The notes: generated by a model from the letters alone, not told the origin. Positions 1 through 11,866 are shown, counted from the first letter of the stretch. The stretch: 64,000 nt of DNA from Zygnema cylindricum (GCA_037447655.1 JBBHKE010001803.1:36072-100071); one strand, 5' to 3'. Numbers and translations: made by a program.

Positions 1-1760
1 CTCCGCATAAAGAGTGTACCCAACAACCGCCCAGCTGTCACTAAAGCAGTTCTAAATAGCAACGCTTGACATTTAGGACCTTTTGTTGTGGAAATAACAG
101 TCAGCGTTACTAGACGCAAACACTTTACCCGCGCTAGAGCGCCGCCCAAGTCGCTAGTTCCTAAAAAGTCTATACGGTTTTAGACATTTTTGTTTCAAAA
201 GGCTAAGGCCGTAGCACCGGCAACTTAACAATCCTCCATATGCTGTCTTAAAACTCGTCGTATCATCATCTCACGTGACGTCATTTTTAATGAGGACCCT
301 CTAATTCGCCACCTCGTACAAAATATTCCATTCACACCTCTAACAGTTGATTTCTCTACGGACTCATCATCCGTTGATCCTCTAACTCCTCCTAACAATT
401 CAACGGCCACGATGCCGGAATCGGAAAACTTTGTTTTTACAGATTTTGGCATATCTGAAAAATCCTTGATCGCTGAACCCGCCGCGAGATCGCGCCCATT
501 TCACAAACGCAGATCATTGCGACTGACAATAAAGGTGTTGTTTTCCAGGATTTACAGTTCGCAACGATAAATCTTGACGAAATCACTGTCGACCCGCCAA
601 CAACCCATGTGAGAAATACGCCTCAGGACGAATATTTACGCGTGCCAAACGAAACGCATCTGTTGTCATTAATACTACCAAACGGCGTACGGCCTACGAC
701 AAATTTTGTTAAACCAATTCTGGCGAACCCACTTGCGCAATCCTCCACGACAATTTTTTTGAACGGTTCGCCTATTCAGCAAATTGTATGGCGTAGTACT
801 CGACTTGTACGTCCAACTTGGAAAGTGACTCAAAATCTTGCTCACGCCAATCTTGTTGACGTCAAAGATCCACCACTCACATTAAAATATGTTATAAAGC
901 GTCCAAATGCAGACAAGTGGCACTTGGCGGCCAATGAAAAATATCAAGCTTTAATGACAAATTAGACTTGAACGTTTTGCGAATTGCCACCTAACGGGCG
1001 TGCCATTGGTTAAAAATGGGTTTTTAATGCTAAAAAATTTGCAGAGGGATCTGTTGAACGCTTTAAGGCGCGCCTAGTAGCGAAAGGTTATTCGCAGATG
1101 GAAGGAATTGATTACAACGAGACTTTCGCCCCTGTTGCAAAATTTGAATCTATTCGTACAATTTTGTCTTTGGCGGCAATCCACGATTGGGAGCTTCAGC
1201 AACTAGACGTAAAAACTGCTTTTTTACACGGGAATCTTGAAGAAGATATTTACATGGAACAGGCTCCAGGATACGTTGTAGCTGGACAAGAATCTTTGGT
1301 CTGTCGATTGAATAAATCAATTTATGGTCTTAAGCAGGCGCCACGTGTGTGGCACAAAACACTTGTCTTTGCTTTATTAAAAGATGAATTCAAAGAAATT
1401 ATTGCAGATCTTGGTATTAACATTAAAGGTATATGTGACAATTTAGTAATCATTATTATTTACGTTGATGATTTAATACTTGCTAGTCGTAGTAAAACAT
1501 AAATTAACAAGGTAAAAATCATGCTAGCCTCTCAATGGTCGATGACAGATTTGGGTGACCTTGATTACTATTTAGGCATTAGCATTACAAGAAATAGATC
1601 TAAACGTTAATTACAAATAAGTCAAGAGCATTATATTGTCGATCTTTTACAGACTTTTGGAATGTGCGATTGTAATCCTGTCTGTACACCTCTTAATCCA
1701 AATACCACACTTAGAAAAGAAGTATCCGATGGGAATGCCCAGGGAGAAATATGGTCTCTT
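1..1760 (+). pseudogene. Copia family B pol remnant (integrase-RT linker and reverse transcriptase)
   Basis: This is a decayed Ty1/copia pol fragment that enters from the left edge. From about 410 to 960 it reads as the linker between integrase and reverse transcriptase. From about 1010 to 1500 the reverse transcriptase blocks are clear: [11 protein letters not shown] (1066-1098), LDVKTAFLHGN (about 1205-1240), YGLKQAP (about 1323) and the catalytic YVDDLILA (about 1459-1485). It is dead: stops interrupt the frame at 963-965, near 1010, at 1501 and near 1608, and the reading frame is lost between blocks. It ends at 1760, where the LTR of element 1 begins. The sequence differs clearly from elements 1-3, so it is a separate Copia family. 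Its RNase H may be the fragment at 8571-8977. Confidence 0.85.
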
Positions 1761-2902
1761 TGTAATTATGTGTCTCCATTTGGACCAAAATTGAGGAAGC
1801 CTCTAAGTAGTTCAACTAGCCCACTTTCAATTAGAGCAACTGCCACCTAAGCAAACAAATAGAAAATCTGACTGCACCCCTGTGCCGCCTGGACTCCCCT
1901 AAGTCCACAGCAAGAAGAATCACTGAAAACACCCAACGAGGCGATTAGTTATGGAGTAGCCAATATGCAATATTTATACAAGCTTATTAGGATAGAGGCG
2001 GATACCTCCTCAATCTACTAAGTCCTAAACCCTCTCACAACTTCTATCTACTAAAGTACAGAACCAATCAGAAGACTGTACAAACCAGGCGATTAGTTAT
2101 GGAGTAGCCAATATGTAATATTTATACAAGTTTATTAGGAGAGAGGCAACTACCTCCTTAATCTACTAAGTCCTAAACCCTCTCACAACTTCTATCTACT
2201 ATGGTACATAACCAATCAGAAGACTGTACAGTACAGAAAGGTACTACATCTGATGTACTTTCTGTACGGCATGTGTACGACAAGGCCATGGAGTTTACGC
2301 CTGTCTCCTTCGGACTTGTCCTCATGTTCTCCTGGATTTCCTCTTCTCAATGAAATCGTGCCACGTGTCGCCAGGTCATGTCACAACCGAAAACCGCCAA
2401 GGCGGCCATTCCGCGATCTCAGCGATGGTGCGGGCCGTCGGATCAAAACCGGCTTTAAAAGACAGTTGTTCAAAAACAAATGTCCGGTACATTTGTTTCG
2501 TGCGCACTAAAACTCCAACTAGTGTCTATGTATTCTATTTGTAATTCCGTTAATCGGATTAGTCGCCTATTTATTGTTTAAATAGCTATCAAACCCTATG
2601 TATCCTAACAGACTACTACGACAGACTGGTAAGGGTTGACGGCTACGCCTTGCCCTACCAGTCGGAGGTTCTAGTCTTGCCAAACTCAACCTTTTTGGTT
2701 GAGAGTGACTTAGGTCACTCTTAAGCCCTGCCTATGGAACTAAGGCAGCCATGGCTCCACCACCCTCTCTCTCCTTCAATGACTACAACAAGTATGGGGG
2801 CTAGAGAGAGAAGGTGGAGGCAGGCTGCCTGTGTTTTTCCTTTTTCTTTTTATTTTAATTAAGACCTAGAAAATACCTCCCCTAAATCTATTGACTTCAA
2901 CA
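1761..2902 (-). repeat. 3' LTR of element 1 (LTR1 type)
   Basis: This LTR is about 1.14 kb, longer than its 5' partner because it contains a 148-bp tandem duplication (1941-2236). In the sense direction it starts TGTTGAAGTC at 2902, carries the AGACCTAGAAAATA-type block near its start, the long LTR hairpin (about 2748-2830), the antisense tRNA-like segment (about 2619-2690), the AAACAAATG dyad (2475-2499) and a G-box (CACGTG near 2362). It ends in CA at 1761. Confidence 0.85.
1941..2236. repeat. 148-bp tandem duplication inside the 3' LTR of element 1
   Basis: The segment starting GCGATTAGTTATGGAGTAGC at 1941 recurs at 2089. Both units run through the CTCTCACAACTTCTATCTACTA block to the AATCAGAAGACTGTACA block. 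The 5' LTR of the same element (7157-8150) has only one unit, so the duplication arose after integration. It explains the length difference between the two LTRs. Confidence 0.9.
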
Positions 2903-5900
2903 CTCTTTTTATTTTCTTGTCTAATTTTAGTTTCTCTTTTAATCCACACTTTTTTCTACAGTACTTTAGCTTGGGAGATGGCACAGGCTTTTTCATCATT
3001 TTAGCCACCATTTCCCCATCACTCTTATACACCAAATTCACAATTCTATTTTCTACCTTTTTCCTCACAAAACTCAATCTTATGTCCATATGCTTAGCTT
3101 TGAAATGATGTTTTGGATTGGCTACAATTGCAATTGCAGCCTGATTATCACAAAACACTTCATGCACTCCCTTCTTCATGTACCCCAATTCTTGCAACAA
3201 AGACTTCACCCACATCAGCTCTTTCACAGCAGAACAAGAGGCCATATACTCAGCCTCCACATTGCACTGCGCAACAACCTTTTGTTGCTTGGTGCTCCAA
3301 CAGCAAACACCTTCTCCCACATACATTACATACCTAGAAGTGCATCTTTTCATAGGTGCATCCCCATAAATGGCATCACTCCAAGTAGTAATGTCAGTGT
3401 GCTCCCCTCCCAAATGCAACCATAGATCCCTAGTTCCCACCAGGTATCTCATTACTCTCTTGGCTGCCTCTCAGTCTCTCTTTGTGGGATCATTAAGACT
3501 CCTACTGAGGACTCCAGCTGCTGCAGAACCTGTCTGTAAGGAATATACTTCATAAACTGCCTCTCTTTTGGACTCATCTGATCATCTAGCATTATCACTC
3601 CTCCTTCTACACTCCCATCACTTACTTTCTTCAAGTCCATGGGAGTGGTACAACTGTTTGCATTCTCCATCTGAAATTTCTACAGCATATTTCCTATAGC
3701 CTCTTTCTAAGTAAGTCTCATTATCCTCTTCCCCCTATCCCTTTCCATTTGAATTCCCTGAATATATTTAGCCTCCTCTAAATCCTTCATGTCAAATCTA
3801 CTTCTAAGATCTTTCTTTAGCCTATTTATCTTTTCCATAGACTTACTCAATACAAGCAAGTCATTCACATAAATTGCAATAAAAATTACTCCATTCTCAT
3901 CCTCAAACATATAAATAGAATGGTCAAAACTGATCCAAATATACCCGAGATTGGTAAAAAACTCATCTAGTTTCTTATTCCATTGTTTGGGGGCCTGCTT
4001 CAGTCCATATAAGGACTTCATAAGTCTGCAGACTTTGCCTCCTCTCCTTTCTCTACTAAACTTTCTGGTTGCCGCATGAAGATTTCCTCCTCTAGGTCAC
4101 CGTTGAGGAAAGCGGTCTTGATATCCATCTGGTGAATTTCCATGTCTTCGGCTGCTGCTTGACTAAGGAGAATCCTTACAAATGGGAATCAAACTACCGG
4201 AGCAAAGGTCTCCTCATAATCTATCCCCTCTTTTTGGGTGAACCCCTTTGCCACCAACCGAGCCTTATATCTCTCAATGGTATTATCTGGGTTCAGTTTC
4301 AGTTTAAATACCCATTTACAACCAATAGGTTTTCTACTGGGACAGTCCACAGCTCCTTTTTCTCCAGTTGAGGCTATCTCATGTTTATAAACTGACATCT
4401 CTTCCTCCGACTATCCATTGCCTTGAGTATGACTAATGCCCTGGCTGAGAAACTTTGTTACCTTGTGAGCTGCCTTTTTTCTTGAAGCCTTATGCTGCTC
4501 CTCCGTCCTCCCTCAAAGTCCAAAGCTGGAATGGAGGGAAGTCTTGGATTCCTCCGCACTGTCTCAGCAGCTCCCCTATCTATGAAAACCTGTTCTGACT
4601 CCTCATCCTCTCTCTCCTCAAAGTGTGTAGGAATATGAGGGGATTTCGATATATCTCCCCCATCTTTTATCTCCCCTGGAACTTCAATCATGTTGTCACA
4701 AGTGTCTTTTCTGGGAAGATCTAAGTCCTCCTCACTCTCGGACTCAAAACTGATTCTGGTTTTCTTAGTGTATTTGAAGGGATCAAAAGACTTTCCTTCA
4801 TCCATGACAACTAGATGTTTTACCACAGTGATATCTTGTTAAACAAAGTCATAGACTCTATATCCCTTGACATCCTCGTCATATCCCACAAAATATTATG
4901 GTTTCCCTTTAGCATCTAGTTTCCAGTTTTTCTTATCTGTGTCAAGACTATAAACTTGACTACCGGATACTTTCAAATGAGAGATATTCGGTTTCCTTCC
5001 AACCCATCTCTCATAAGGGGTCATCCCTTGAACAGCTGTAGTGAGGAATCTATTCTTAATGTAGTTAGCACAGTTCATGGCTTCTACCCAAAATCTTCTT
5101 CTTATTTTCTTATCTGCCAACATACTACATACACTATCTCCTAAAGTCTGGTTTAACCTCTCAGCTACCCCATTCTGTTCTGGATTATTTGGTGTAGTTT
5201 TCTGATGCTGAACTCCATCGTCTCTCAAATTATCCTCAATTTGGTTAGAGGTGTACTCTCCCCCATTATCACTCCTTATTCACTTAATGGGGGTTCCGTG
5301 CAACTTCTCACTCCAGGCTTTGTATTTAAGAAGTAGACTCTGGAATATCTGACCAATCATCAGTCATTAACAGCATATACCTCTTCCCCCCAACCGAAGG
5401 TACTCTTGCTGGTCCCCAAATATATGTGTGTACCAAATCTAGTACTTTCTCACCTCTATATGTGGCAGTTTGGGAAAGGGAAGTCTATGAGCCTTACCTT
5501 CGGCACAGCCAATAGAATCATCCATCATTTCATTATCCCCAAATTGAATGCCTTCTACTACACCCAGCTTCTTCATTTCCCTTAGTCTATCAAAATGCAC
5601 ATGTCCCAAACGTTTATGCGAGATCATCAAGCTCGGGACACCACCAAAGTAAGCACTTTTATTTTCATTACTCAGGTTAAGCTTAAACATTCCTTGGCTA
5701 CCCTTATCTGCTCTGAAGTAGACTTCATCTCCATACTTAGCTGTAAAGACTCCCTTTCTAGTGAAGGTATCAAAATCCTTCTCATCTAAAACAGAGGTAG
5801 ACACGAGATTCTTACTCAGTTGAGGAATGTAGAGCACGTCTTAAAAGGTGAGAATAGAAGTCTTACCCTCCACTAAGACTTTCAGATCTACCGAGCCCAC

Positions 5901-7156
5901 TAGATCTATGGTAACTACTCTCACATCCCCATACTCTATTTCCACAGTAAGGATCTTTCTTAGCTTAGTGAAGAGGTGCCTGTCACGACACATATGCATG
6001 GATGCACCTGAGATGCACCTGAGTTGATGATCCATCCTTCCTCTAGAGCTTCCTGAATGGCTCCAAGGGCACACTTCTGTTTCTGAGGGATCTCCTTCTC
6101 CTCTAGATTCTTGTCAAGAAGAAGCTCCCCATCTTCCTCCTCGGAAAATTCGTCCTCCTCGGTCTCTCCTTTCACTCGTGTGACCACAAGTGCTTTCTTC
6201 TTCCCTCTAGGAGAACCCCCTCCACGATTTTCTTGAAGCCTCAGCTTTGATAGCCAATCAGCTATGAAGTGCCCTGGCTTTTTGCAAAAATAGTAAACGC
6301 CCTTTGGAGTCCTCGGTTCTCTAGATTGGTACTTTTCCCCTTTGAAGCTGTTGTACAGCTTCTTCGGATCCTTTCTCCACCGGTCCGTTCCGGCAGCTGG
6401 AGCTTAAACGCTCTTTCCTCCTCTCCGGACCTCAATGGTGTTCTCCTGCACAAGTATCATTCAGACCACGGTGTTCAACTTCCAAGCACTATCATCCATT
6501 TTTTGCACTCGGTGCACTATATTTTCATACTCCTTCGGCAACTTCATCATGAGAGTGTTAACTTTCATCTTCATAGTGCCTGTCCATCCGGCACTTTCCA
6601 TCTCCATGTACAGACAAGAGAGATCCCTACAATAGTCCAACATCTTTCCTCCTTTGGAAGTGTAACTCATCAGCCTTTGCTTAGCCACCTGGAGCTCTTG
6701 AATAGTGCCACCTTTATAGATCTCCACAAAGGTCATCCACAACTCCTCGGCCTTGAAGATGTGAAGGTGAGAAGTCGCCAAAGCTTGAGTGAAGTGCCTC
6801 AAAATGAAGTGCTGGCATTCATGTTGGTGTACTCCCACATCTGAAGCTCGTTTTTCTCAGTCTTCACGACCACCGTTCCGAGTGCTATGGCAATAGGAGT
6901 GAGAGGTGTCTCCTTTCCTTTCCCCTTTTTTGGACACACCGCTGTCCCTATCATCTGTCTCCTCCGTTGGAGCAGATCTTGCTGCAGAAAGCCTCACTCC
7001 TCCAAACCCTGGTGGAGTTCCTTAAGACGGACGTTTCACTTGTCCACTAACAATACCCCAATATCGTTTCTCACACAATAACCCACTATTGTTTCTCACA
7101 CAATGCCCCTGTCATCATAGCTTCCCACTAAATGAACCCAAATCCATTGAAAAACC
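2903..7156 (-). pseudogene. Copia gag-pol of element 1, decayed
   Basis: Domains in order on the - strand: gag (about 7120-6460), CCHC zinc knuckle remnant (about 6300-6240), aspartic protease (about 6180-5960), integrase (about 5840-4900), linker (4826-4458), reverse transcriptase (about 4400-3700) and RNase H (about 3670-2859). Key residues are lost: the protease motif reads INSGAS instead of DSGAS, the RT catalytic motif reads YVND instead of YVDD, and the zinc knuckle has lost two cysteines. The frame is broken at many places. There is no primer site like that of elements 2 and 3; a short deletion joins the LTR end directly to gag. The RNase H frame runs past the element's usual stop into the 3' LTR. 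It cannot encode active enzymes. Confidence 0.88.
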
Positions 7157-8150
7157 TGCAATCTGTGTCCCCCATTTGGACCAAAATTGCGGAAGCCTCT
7201 AAGTAGTTTTCAACTAACCCACTTTCAACTAGAACAAATGCCACCCAAGCAGACAAATAGATAATCTGATTGCACCCCTATGCAGTCTAGACTTCCTTGA
7301 GTCCACAACAATAAGAATCACTGAAAACGCCCAACCAGGCAATTAGTTATGGAGTGGCCAAGATGCCAATATTCATACAAGCTTATTGGGAGAGAGGTGG
7401 CTACCTCCTCAATCTACTAAGTCCTAAACCCTCTCACAACTCGTATCTACTAAGGTACAGAACCAATCAGAAGACTGTACAGTACAGAAAAGTACTACGG
7501 CCGATGTACTTTCTCGACCTGTGTACGATAAGGCCATGGAGTGGACGCCTGTCTCCTTCGGACTTGTCCTCATGTTCTCCAAGATTTCCTCATCTCAATG
7601 ACATCGTGTCACGTGTCGCCGGGTCATGTCACGACCGAAAGGCGCCAAGGCGGCAATTCCGGGATCTCGGTGATGGTGCGGCCCGTCGGATCAAAACCGG
7701 CTTAAAACGACAACCGTTCAAAAACAAATGTTCGGTACATTTGTTTCGTGCGCACTAAAACTCCAACTAGTTTCTGTATATTATATTTGTAATTCCGCTG
7801 ATCGGATTAGTCGCCTATCTATTATTTAAATAGCTATCAAGCCATATGTATCCTAACAAACTACTACGACAGACTTGTAAGGGTTGACGGCTACGCCTCG
7901 CCCTACTAGTCGAAGGCTCGAGTCTTGCCGGACTCAAGCTTTTTGGTTGAGAGTGACATAGGTCACTCTTAAGCCCTTCCTATGGAGCTAAGGCAGCCAT
8001 GGCTCCACCGCCCTCTCTCTCCTTTAGCGACTACAACAAGTATGGGGACGAAAGAGAGAAGGTGGAGGCAAGTTGCCTGTGCTTTCTTTTTCCTTTTTTA
8101 TTTTAATTAAGACCTAGAAAATACCTCCCCTAAATCTAGTGATTTCAACA
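7157..8150 (-). repeat. 5' LTR of element 1 (LTR1 type)
   Basis: A 994-bp LTR whose sense strand starts TGTTGAAATCACTAG at 8150 and ends GATTGCA at 7157. It matches 1761-2902 along its whole length apart from the tandem duplication there. It carries the same hairpin (about 7994-8076), tRNA-like segment (about 7862-7935), dyad (near 7722-7746) and a CACGTG G-box near 7611. Confidence 0.85.
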
Positions 8151-8570
8151 TAGTAAAGTGGGAAACTCAATCCTCTGCAGAACTACTCATTCAGTTGTAG
8201 ATGTTGCAAAGTCATATTTTGACAACGTGGTCAGACATCATGGAGTCCCTTTGTCTATAGTCAGTGATAGAGATTCTAAATTAACGTCTTCATTTTGGAA
8301 AGAATTACACCAAAATTTAGGCACTGAATTAATGAGTACCTCTTATCATCCTCAAACAGATGGACAGACAAAAAAAATGAACCGTACACTAGAAAAAATG
8401 CTTAGGACTGTTTGCAATAGAGTTCAGAACACATGGGAATCTAAACTGCAATTAATGGAATTTGCATACAATTCATGTTAACATGCTACTACAGGATTCT
8501 CACCGTTTGAAGTTGCATACGACTACCAACCGAGAGAAGCATTAGACTTAATATCGCCGTTCAATTTCTA
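8151..8570 (+). pseudogene. Ty3/gypsy integrase fragment
   Basis: The frame at 8158-8481 encodes the second half of a Ty3/gypsy integrase core. It shows HHGVPLSIVSDRD (with the second catalytic Asp) and TSYHPQTDGQTKKMNRTLE (with the catalytic Glu), then continues past a stop at about 8479 as ATTGFSPFEVAY. Nothing else of a gypsy element is seen nearby. It begins directly at the edge of element 1 and ends at the junction with a Copia RNase H, so it is a rearranged scrap. Confidence 0.85.
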
Positions 8571-8977
8571 AGGTGTGTTTCTCCCTTGGTGGTGGACTTG
8601 TCCCATGGTCTTCTCGGAAACAACAAAATGTTGCTCTCTCATCTACTGAAGCTGAATATATGGCGGGCACCTCTGCCACAAAAACCGCCATTTGGCTTCG
8701 TCGTCTTCTCACGGACCTTTCTTTTCATCAATCTTCTCCCACTCCTATCTTTTGTGATTCTCAAGGAGCTCTCGCTCTCATGAAAAATCCCATTCATCAT
8801 ACTCGATCAAACCATATCGATATACAATACCGCTTTACACGTGAAAAAATTATGGATAGAACGATATGTTTCTCTCATTGTTCTACCTCTAATCAACTTG
8901 CCAATTTTCTCACCAAACCTCTTCCTCGCCCTTCATTCGACAAAAATATATTTTCTCTTTTGTCCTACGTGACTTAA
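8571..8977 (+). pseudogene. Copia RNase H and pol C-terminus (family B)
   Basis: An open frame of about 134 codons with Copia RNase H features: WSSRKQQNVALSSTEAEYMA, then FCDSQGALALMKNP, then HTRSNHIDIQYRFTREK, and the typical LTKPLPRPSF end. A stop at 8975-8977 is followed by a polypurine tract at 8994-9002. The start is abrupt at about 8571, fused to gypsy integrase, so the upstream RT is missing here. The RT at 1-1760 on the same strand is a plausible former partner, but the join is not proved. Confidence 0.8.
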
Positions 8978-8993
8978 ACTCCGTGCTTCAATC

Positions 8994-9480
8994 GAGGGGG
9001 GGTATTAGAATTCGTCATTCCATCATACTATTGAATCACTATATTTAGGTAGTTATTTCATGATGATTAAGTCCTTGAACACTAAGTTTTAAGTGTCCAC
9101 TTTAATTAGTGTTCATGTACTTGTTTGTACATAATGTGTTAGCGTAAAAAGATTCTCACTAAAGTTTAGGATCTTTCTAACTAGTTGTACCTCCACTTCT
9201 AGATCTATGTAGATTAGTCGTAGTTCCACTTATTGGATGTACCTATATTAGTTGTACCTCCACTTTAGTGTAGTGCGTTTTACACGCTTGAGTTCATCTA
9301 TAAAACTCAAGCGTCTCACTATGTTTCACCATCCAAAATTCAATTTACTGAACTTAAGTTCACGACGGTTTTTTTGTCATTACTGTCTTTTTTTTTATGT
9401 ACTTTGTACACTTTCCTGTCCTTTTGCTCCTTTTAAATCTTTTGAAATTGCCGCTAATTTATTAACTAATTCTGGTTCCT
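8994..9480 (+). repeat. Polypurine tract and 3' LTR of the family B Copia element
   Basis: GAGGGGGGG at 8994-9002 is a polypurine tract, the usual site for plus-strand priming, followed directly by TATTAGAATTCG, the likely LTR start. Inside the presumed LTR a TATA-like CTATAAAA (9298-9305) lies within a perfect 10-bp inverted repeat (9285-9313). The right end of the LTR is not defined, because no second copy is in the window; 9480 is a guess. Confidence 0.5.
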
Positions 9481-9770
9481 TACCTCTGCGGAAGGCCTCC
9501 CACAAAGACATTATAAAAAGTTTATATTAAAACAGAATTATATAGACAAAATTAAAAGGCTAAAATCAAAAAATCATCCACACTAGTTCCGGTGTCTCAT
9601 CTCAGCGGAAGCCCCCCTCACATAACTGATAAAAGCAGGGATAATTTCTTTCCGGAATAGAAATGTGTACCACTCTCGATCTCTCCAAAAGGTATGAGTT
9701 AATAGCGGCTCCAAAAACTCATCCTTTCTTTTCGAATTGGATTCAATATATTTTCCACATCGGCTGTAAA
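9481..9770. other. No gene seen
   Basis: Two diverged stretches resemble each other (about 9465-9525 and 9585-9655; both have TCTGCGGAAGGC or CAGCGGAAGCC followed by ATAAAA). No coding signal is visible. Confidence 0.4.
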
Positions 9771-9968
9771 AAAGAGAGAGGGAGAAAGGGAGGGAAAAGG
9801 GAGGAGGGAGGGAGGAAGGAGAGAGAGAGAGGGAGGGAGGAAGGGAAGGTGAAAGAGAAGAGGGACGGTGAGTGAGAGGGAGGAGGTGAGGGCGGGAGGG
9901 TGAGAGAGAAGAGGGAGGGAGGGTGAGAGAGAAGAGGGAGAGAGGGAGGGAGGGAGGAAGGAAAGAAA
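9771..9968. repeat. Purine-rich low-complexity tract (GGGA/GAGA)
   Basis: About 200 bases almost without pyrimidines on the + strand, made of GGGAGG, GAGAGA and GAAG units. It creates long Ser/Pro/Leu open frames on the - strand, which are not genes. G-quadruplex or triplex formation is possible. Confidence 0.9.
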
Positions 9969-10417
9969 GTCTGAGGAAAGTTCGTTCTCACCTACAGGAG
10001 GTAAACACGGGGAAGGACGTTTCGTCAAAATTACAACAAAGTTTTAAGTTTACATTTTAATAAGTTATATTTAAGATGATTTTGATTGGCTACTCGTTTT
10101 TGGGTTATCAATTTAAAAAAATTTAGTTACGGTACAAATCATTCATTCTGGATGCGACTTCATGTTTTTTCAAAGTCGAATTTCTGCATTCCGAAAAGGG
10201 TTTCCGGAAAAGAAGATGATTTACCACAGTTGTCAAGTTTTGACGCACTTGGCCGTATGTTTTGTCCGTCGCTACGCTCCAAAAAGGTTGCCAGCCGAGC
10301 GGTCGGCTAGTTTGGCGCCTCTGTTTTTGTTTTTTTGCGGAATGAATGGTACGGGATCATTCGTTTCCTCATCTCATTCATCATCCATTTCTAGTGTGAA
10401 TGCAGCGAATAGCGATG

Positions 10418-10637
10418 TACACCGTGTTTCGCTATTAGTGTAGAAAAAAAAATCGTCACTTAAAACATTTTTCTTCGTACACACCTGTCCTATTTGCATA
10501 TGGAGACTGGTGATGGGAAGGTGAGAATCTCGGATTTCAATCGCAACCGTCAGATCTATAATCTAACAAGCATGTACGGCGAAAAAATGTTTTGAGTGGC
10601 AAAAAAAACATTAACACTAATAACGATATACGCTGTA
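10418..10637. mobile_element. TA-flanked MITE, subfamily A
   Basis: A 220-bp element with inverted ends: TACACCGTGTTTCGCTATTA on the left and the matching end ACACTAATAACGATA..GCTGTA on the right. A second inverted pair lies inside (CGTACACACCTGTCC against the AAGCATGTACGGCG region). The copies at 15476-15693 and 30330-30549 share the interior, including CAACCGTCAGATC. It has no coding capacity. Confidence 0.8.
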
Positions 10638-10719
10638 GTGCTACGTATCGACAAACTTTTGATCGCGATAATTACATTTACCGATGTCAGATATCGATTT
10701 GTCGATTCACCTTGTAGAC

Positions 10720-11315
10720 CAGAGATCGCAAAAGTCGAAATTTTACATAACCGAAATCCACTTTTATTTTTTTCAAAATCTGAGTAACCGACGACCGACC
10801 GGGTTATGTCACGCTCCAAAATTGTTAACCGTTAACCGACCGACGTTTACGAAATAAAAGTTAACCGAAAATCGATTTATCGTGACTAACCGTGCCCGCC
10901 CGTAACCGAAAAAGTACAAAATTACAACACTCATTGTTATTAGCGTTAATGTAGTTTGCAATAATGTACGACGTATGAATAAGCCAATAATTACGATTTG
11001 TCGCGTTCCCTAAGATTTGCGAAATGAATAGTGTAATTACAGTGTCAGATTTGCGACGCTAATTATGATGTCACGTACTTCCACAATACCAAAGAGTACA
11101 AAGTACAATAATGTTGGATTGTATGCACAATACAAAATTTTCATTTTTTTTGGTTTTTTTGGTTAACCGACTGTAACCGACTTTTTTTTTTCTGGTGAAT
11201 TAACCGACCGCAACCGCCCGGCTCCCAAAATTTGGCAACCGAATCCGTTCCGGATCCGGCTCGAGCGGTCGGTTAACTATCGGTCACGGTTTCGGTTGAC
11301 CGTTTGTGACCTCTG
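10720..11315. mobile_element. Non-autonomous hAT-type element with 8-bp target-site duplication
   Basis: The ends are inverted: CAGAGATCGCAAAAGTCGA on the left and, read on the other strand, CAGAGGTCACAAACGGTCAA on the right. They are flanked by TTGTAGAC (10712-10719) and TTGTAGAT (11316-11323), an 8-bp duplication with one mismatch. Eight-base duplications and CAG-type ends are typical of hAT transposons. The interior is rich in ACCGACCG and TTAACCG units. No transposase is encoded. Confidence 0.8.
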
Positions 11316-11325
11316 TTGTAGATTG

Positions 11326-11382
11326 TACACCGTGCATCGCTATTACTGTTTAGTGTTAACACTAATAGCGATACACGGTGTA
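11326..11382. mobile_element. 57-bp minimal palindromic MITE
   Basis: A near-perfect palindrome: TACACCGTGCATCGCTATTA, a few bases, then the inverted partner ending CGATACACGGTGTA. It consists only of the two ends of the TA-flanked MITE family, with the interior gone. It lies just outside the left edge of the first eL36 duplication block. Confidence 0.75.
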
Positions 11383-11477
11383 CTGAACCGTACTGTAGTA
11401 CTGTACAGTAGTGAACAGGGGCAACAAAGAAAACTCAAACTGCCAGCTCATCCGTCTTCCAAAACCATTTTCGACAG

Positions 11478-11866
11478 CCAGTGTTGAGTATCGAGGACCT
11501 ATTGACGATATTCGATATATATCGAATTTTAGGTACCAGATAATCGATATATCGAGACCATGTACGGAGAAGCTAAATATCCAGATTTTTTTTTTCAAAA
11601 AGCCCCCCCCCCCCCCCCCCCCCTTTTGGGGGCCGCTCGGGGGGGGGGGGGGCGGGGGGGGGGTCCGAACTATTTTTCGTACGGTTTACCGTTCTTTCCC
11701 TGTACGGTAACTGTACGGTATATGGACGGACATCTTTTTTTGCGATATATATCGCGATGATTTATGTTGGTCGCGGTACGATATATCGAGGACTTTGCTC
11801 GATCGATATTCGATATATTGAATATCGAAGTTATCGCGATATGAAACTACCCGATACCTAACACGG
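11478..11866. mobile_element. hAT-like MITE with TATCG-rich interior, in the eL36 copy 1 upstream region
   Basis: The ends are CAGTGTTGAGTATCGAGG and, on the other side, CCCGATACCTAACAC. The interior has many CGATAT and ATCGCGAT palindromes and a run of about 21 C (11603-11623) followed by two G runs (11639-11663). The same family occurs at 20188-20525 and 54184-54557. Flanks share CGACAG on both sides. Copy 2 of the duplication has the uninterrupted site (CATTTCTGACAGGATC near 15762-15776), so the insertion is younger than the duplication, or was lost from copy 2. Confidence 0.8.

Larger units (their letters stand above)
1761..8150 (-). mobile_element. Copia element 1, complete LTR to LTR, dead
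   Basis: A whole LTR retrotransposon on the - strand: 5' LTR 7157-8150, gag-pol 7156-2903, 3' LTR 1761-2902. Both LTRs begin TGTTGAA and end in CA in the sense direction. It interrupts the family B Copia fragment on its left, while its right flank is a Ty3/gypsy integrase scrap. The five bases outside the two LTRs (CTCTT and TAGTA) do not match, so the flanks were rearranged after insertion or it was not a simple insertion. The element shares LTR type (LTR1) with element 2 and gag-pol type with elements 2 and 3. It is the most decayed of the three. Confidence 0.85.

Noticed and set aside
225-452. Open frame of 75 codons on the - strand at the left edge
   Set aside because: It is opposite to the Copia family B pol remnant and has no motif.
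9663-10028. Overlapping Ser/Pro/Leu-rich and Gly/Arg/Glu-rich frames
   Set aside because: They are produced by the purine-rich tract; low complexity with no start context or family.
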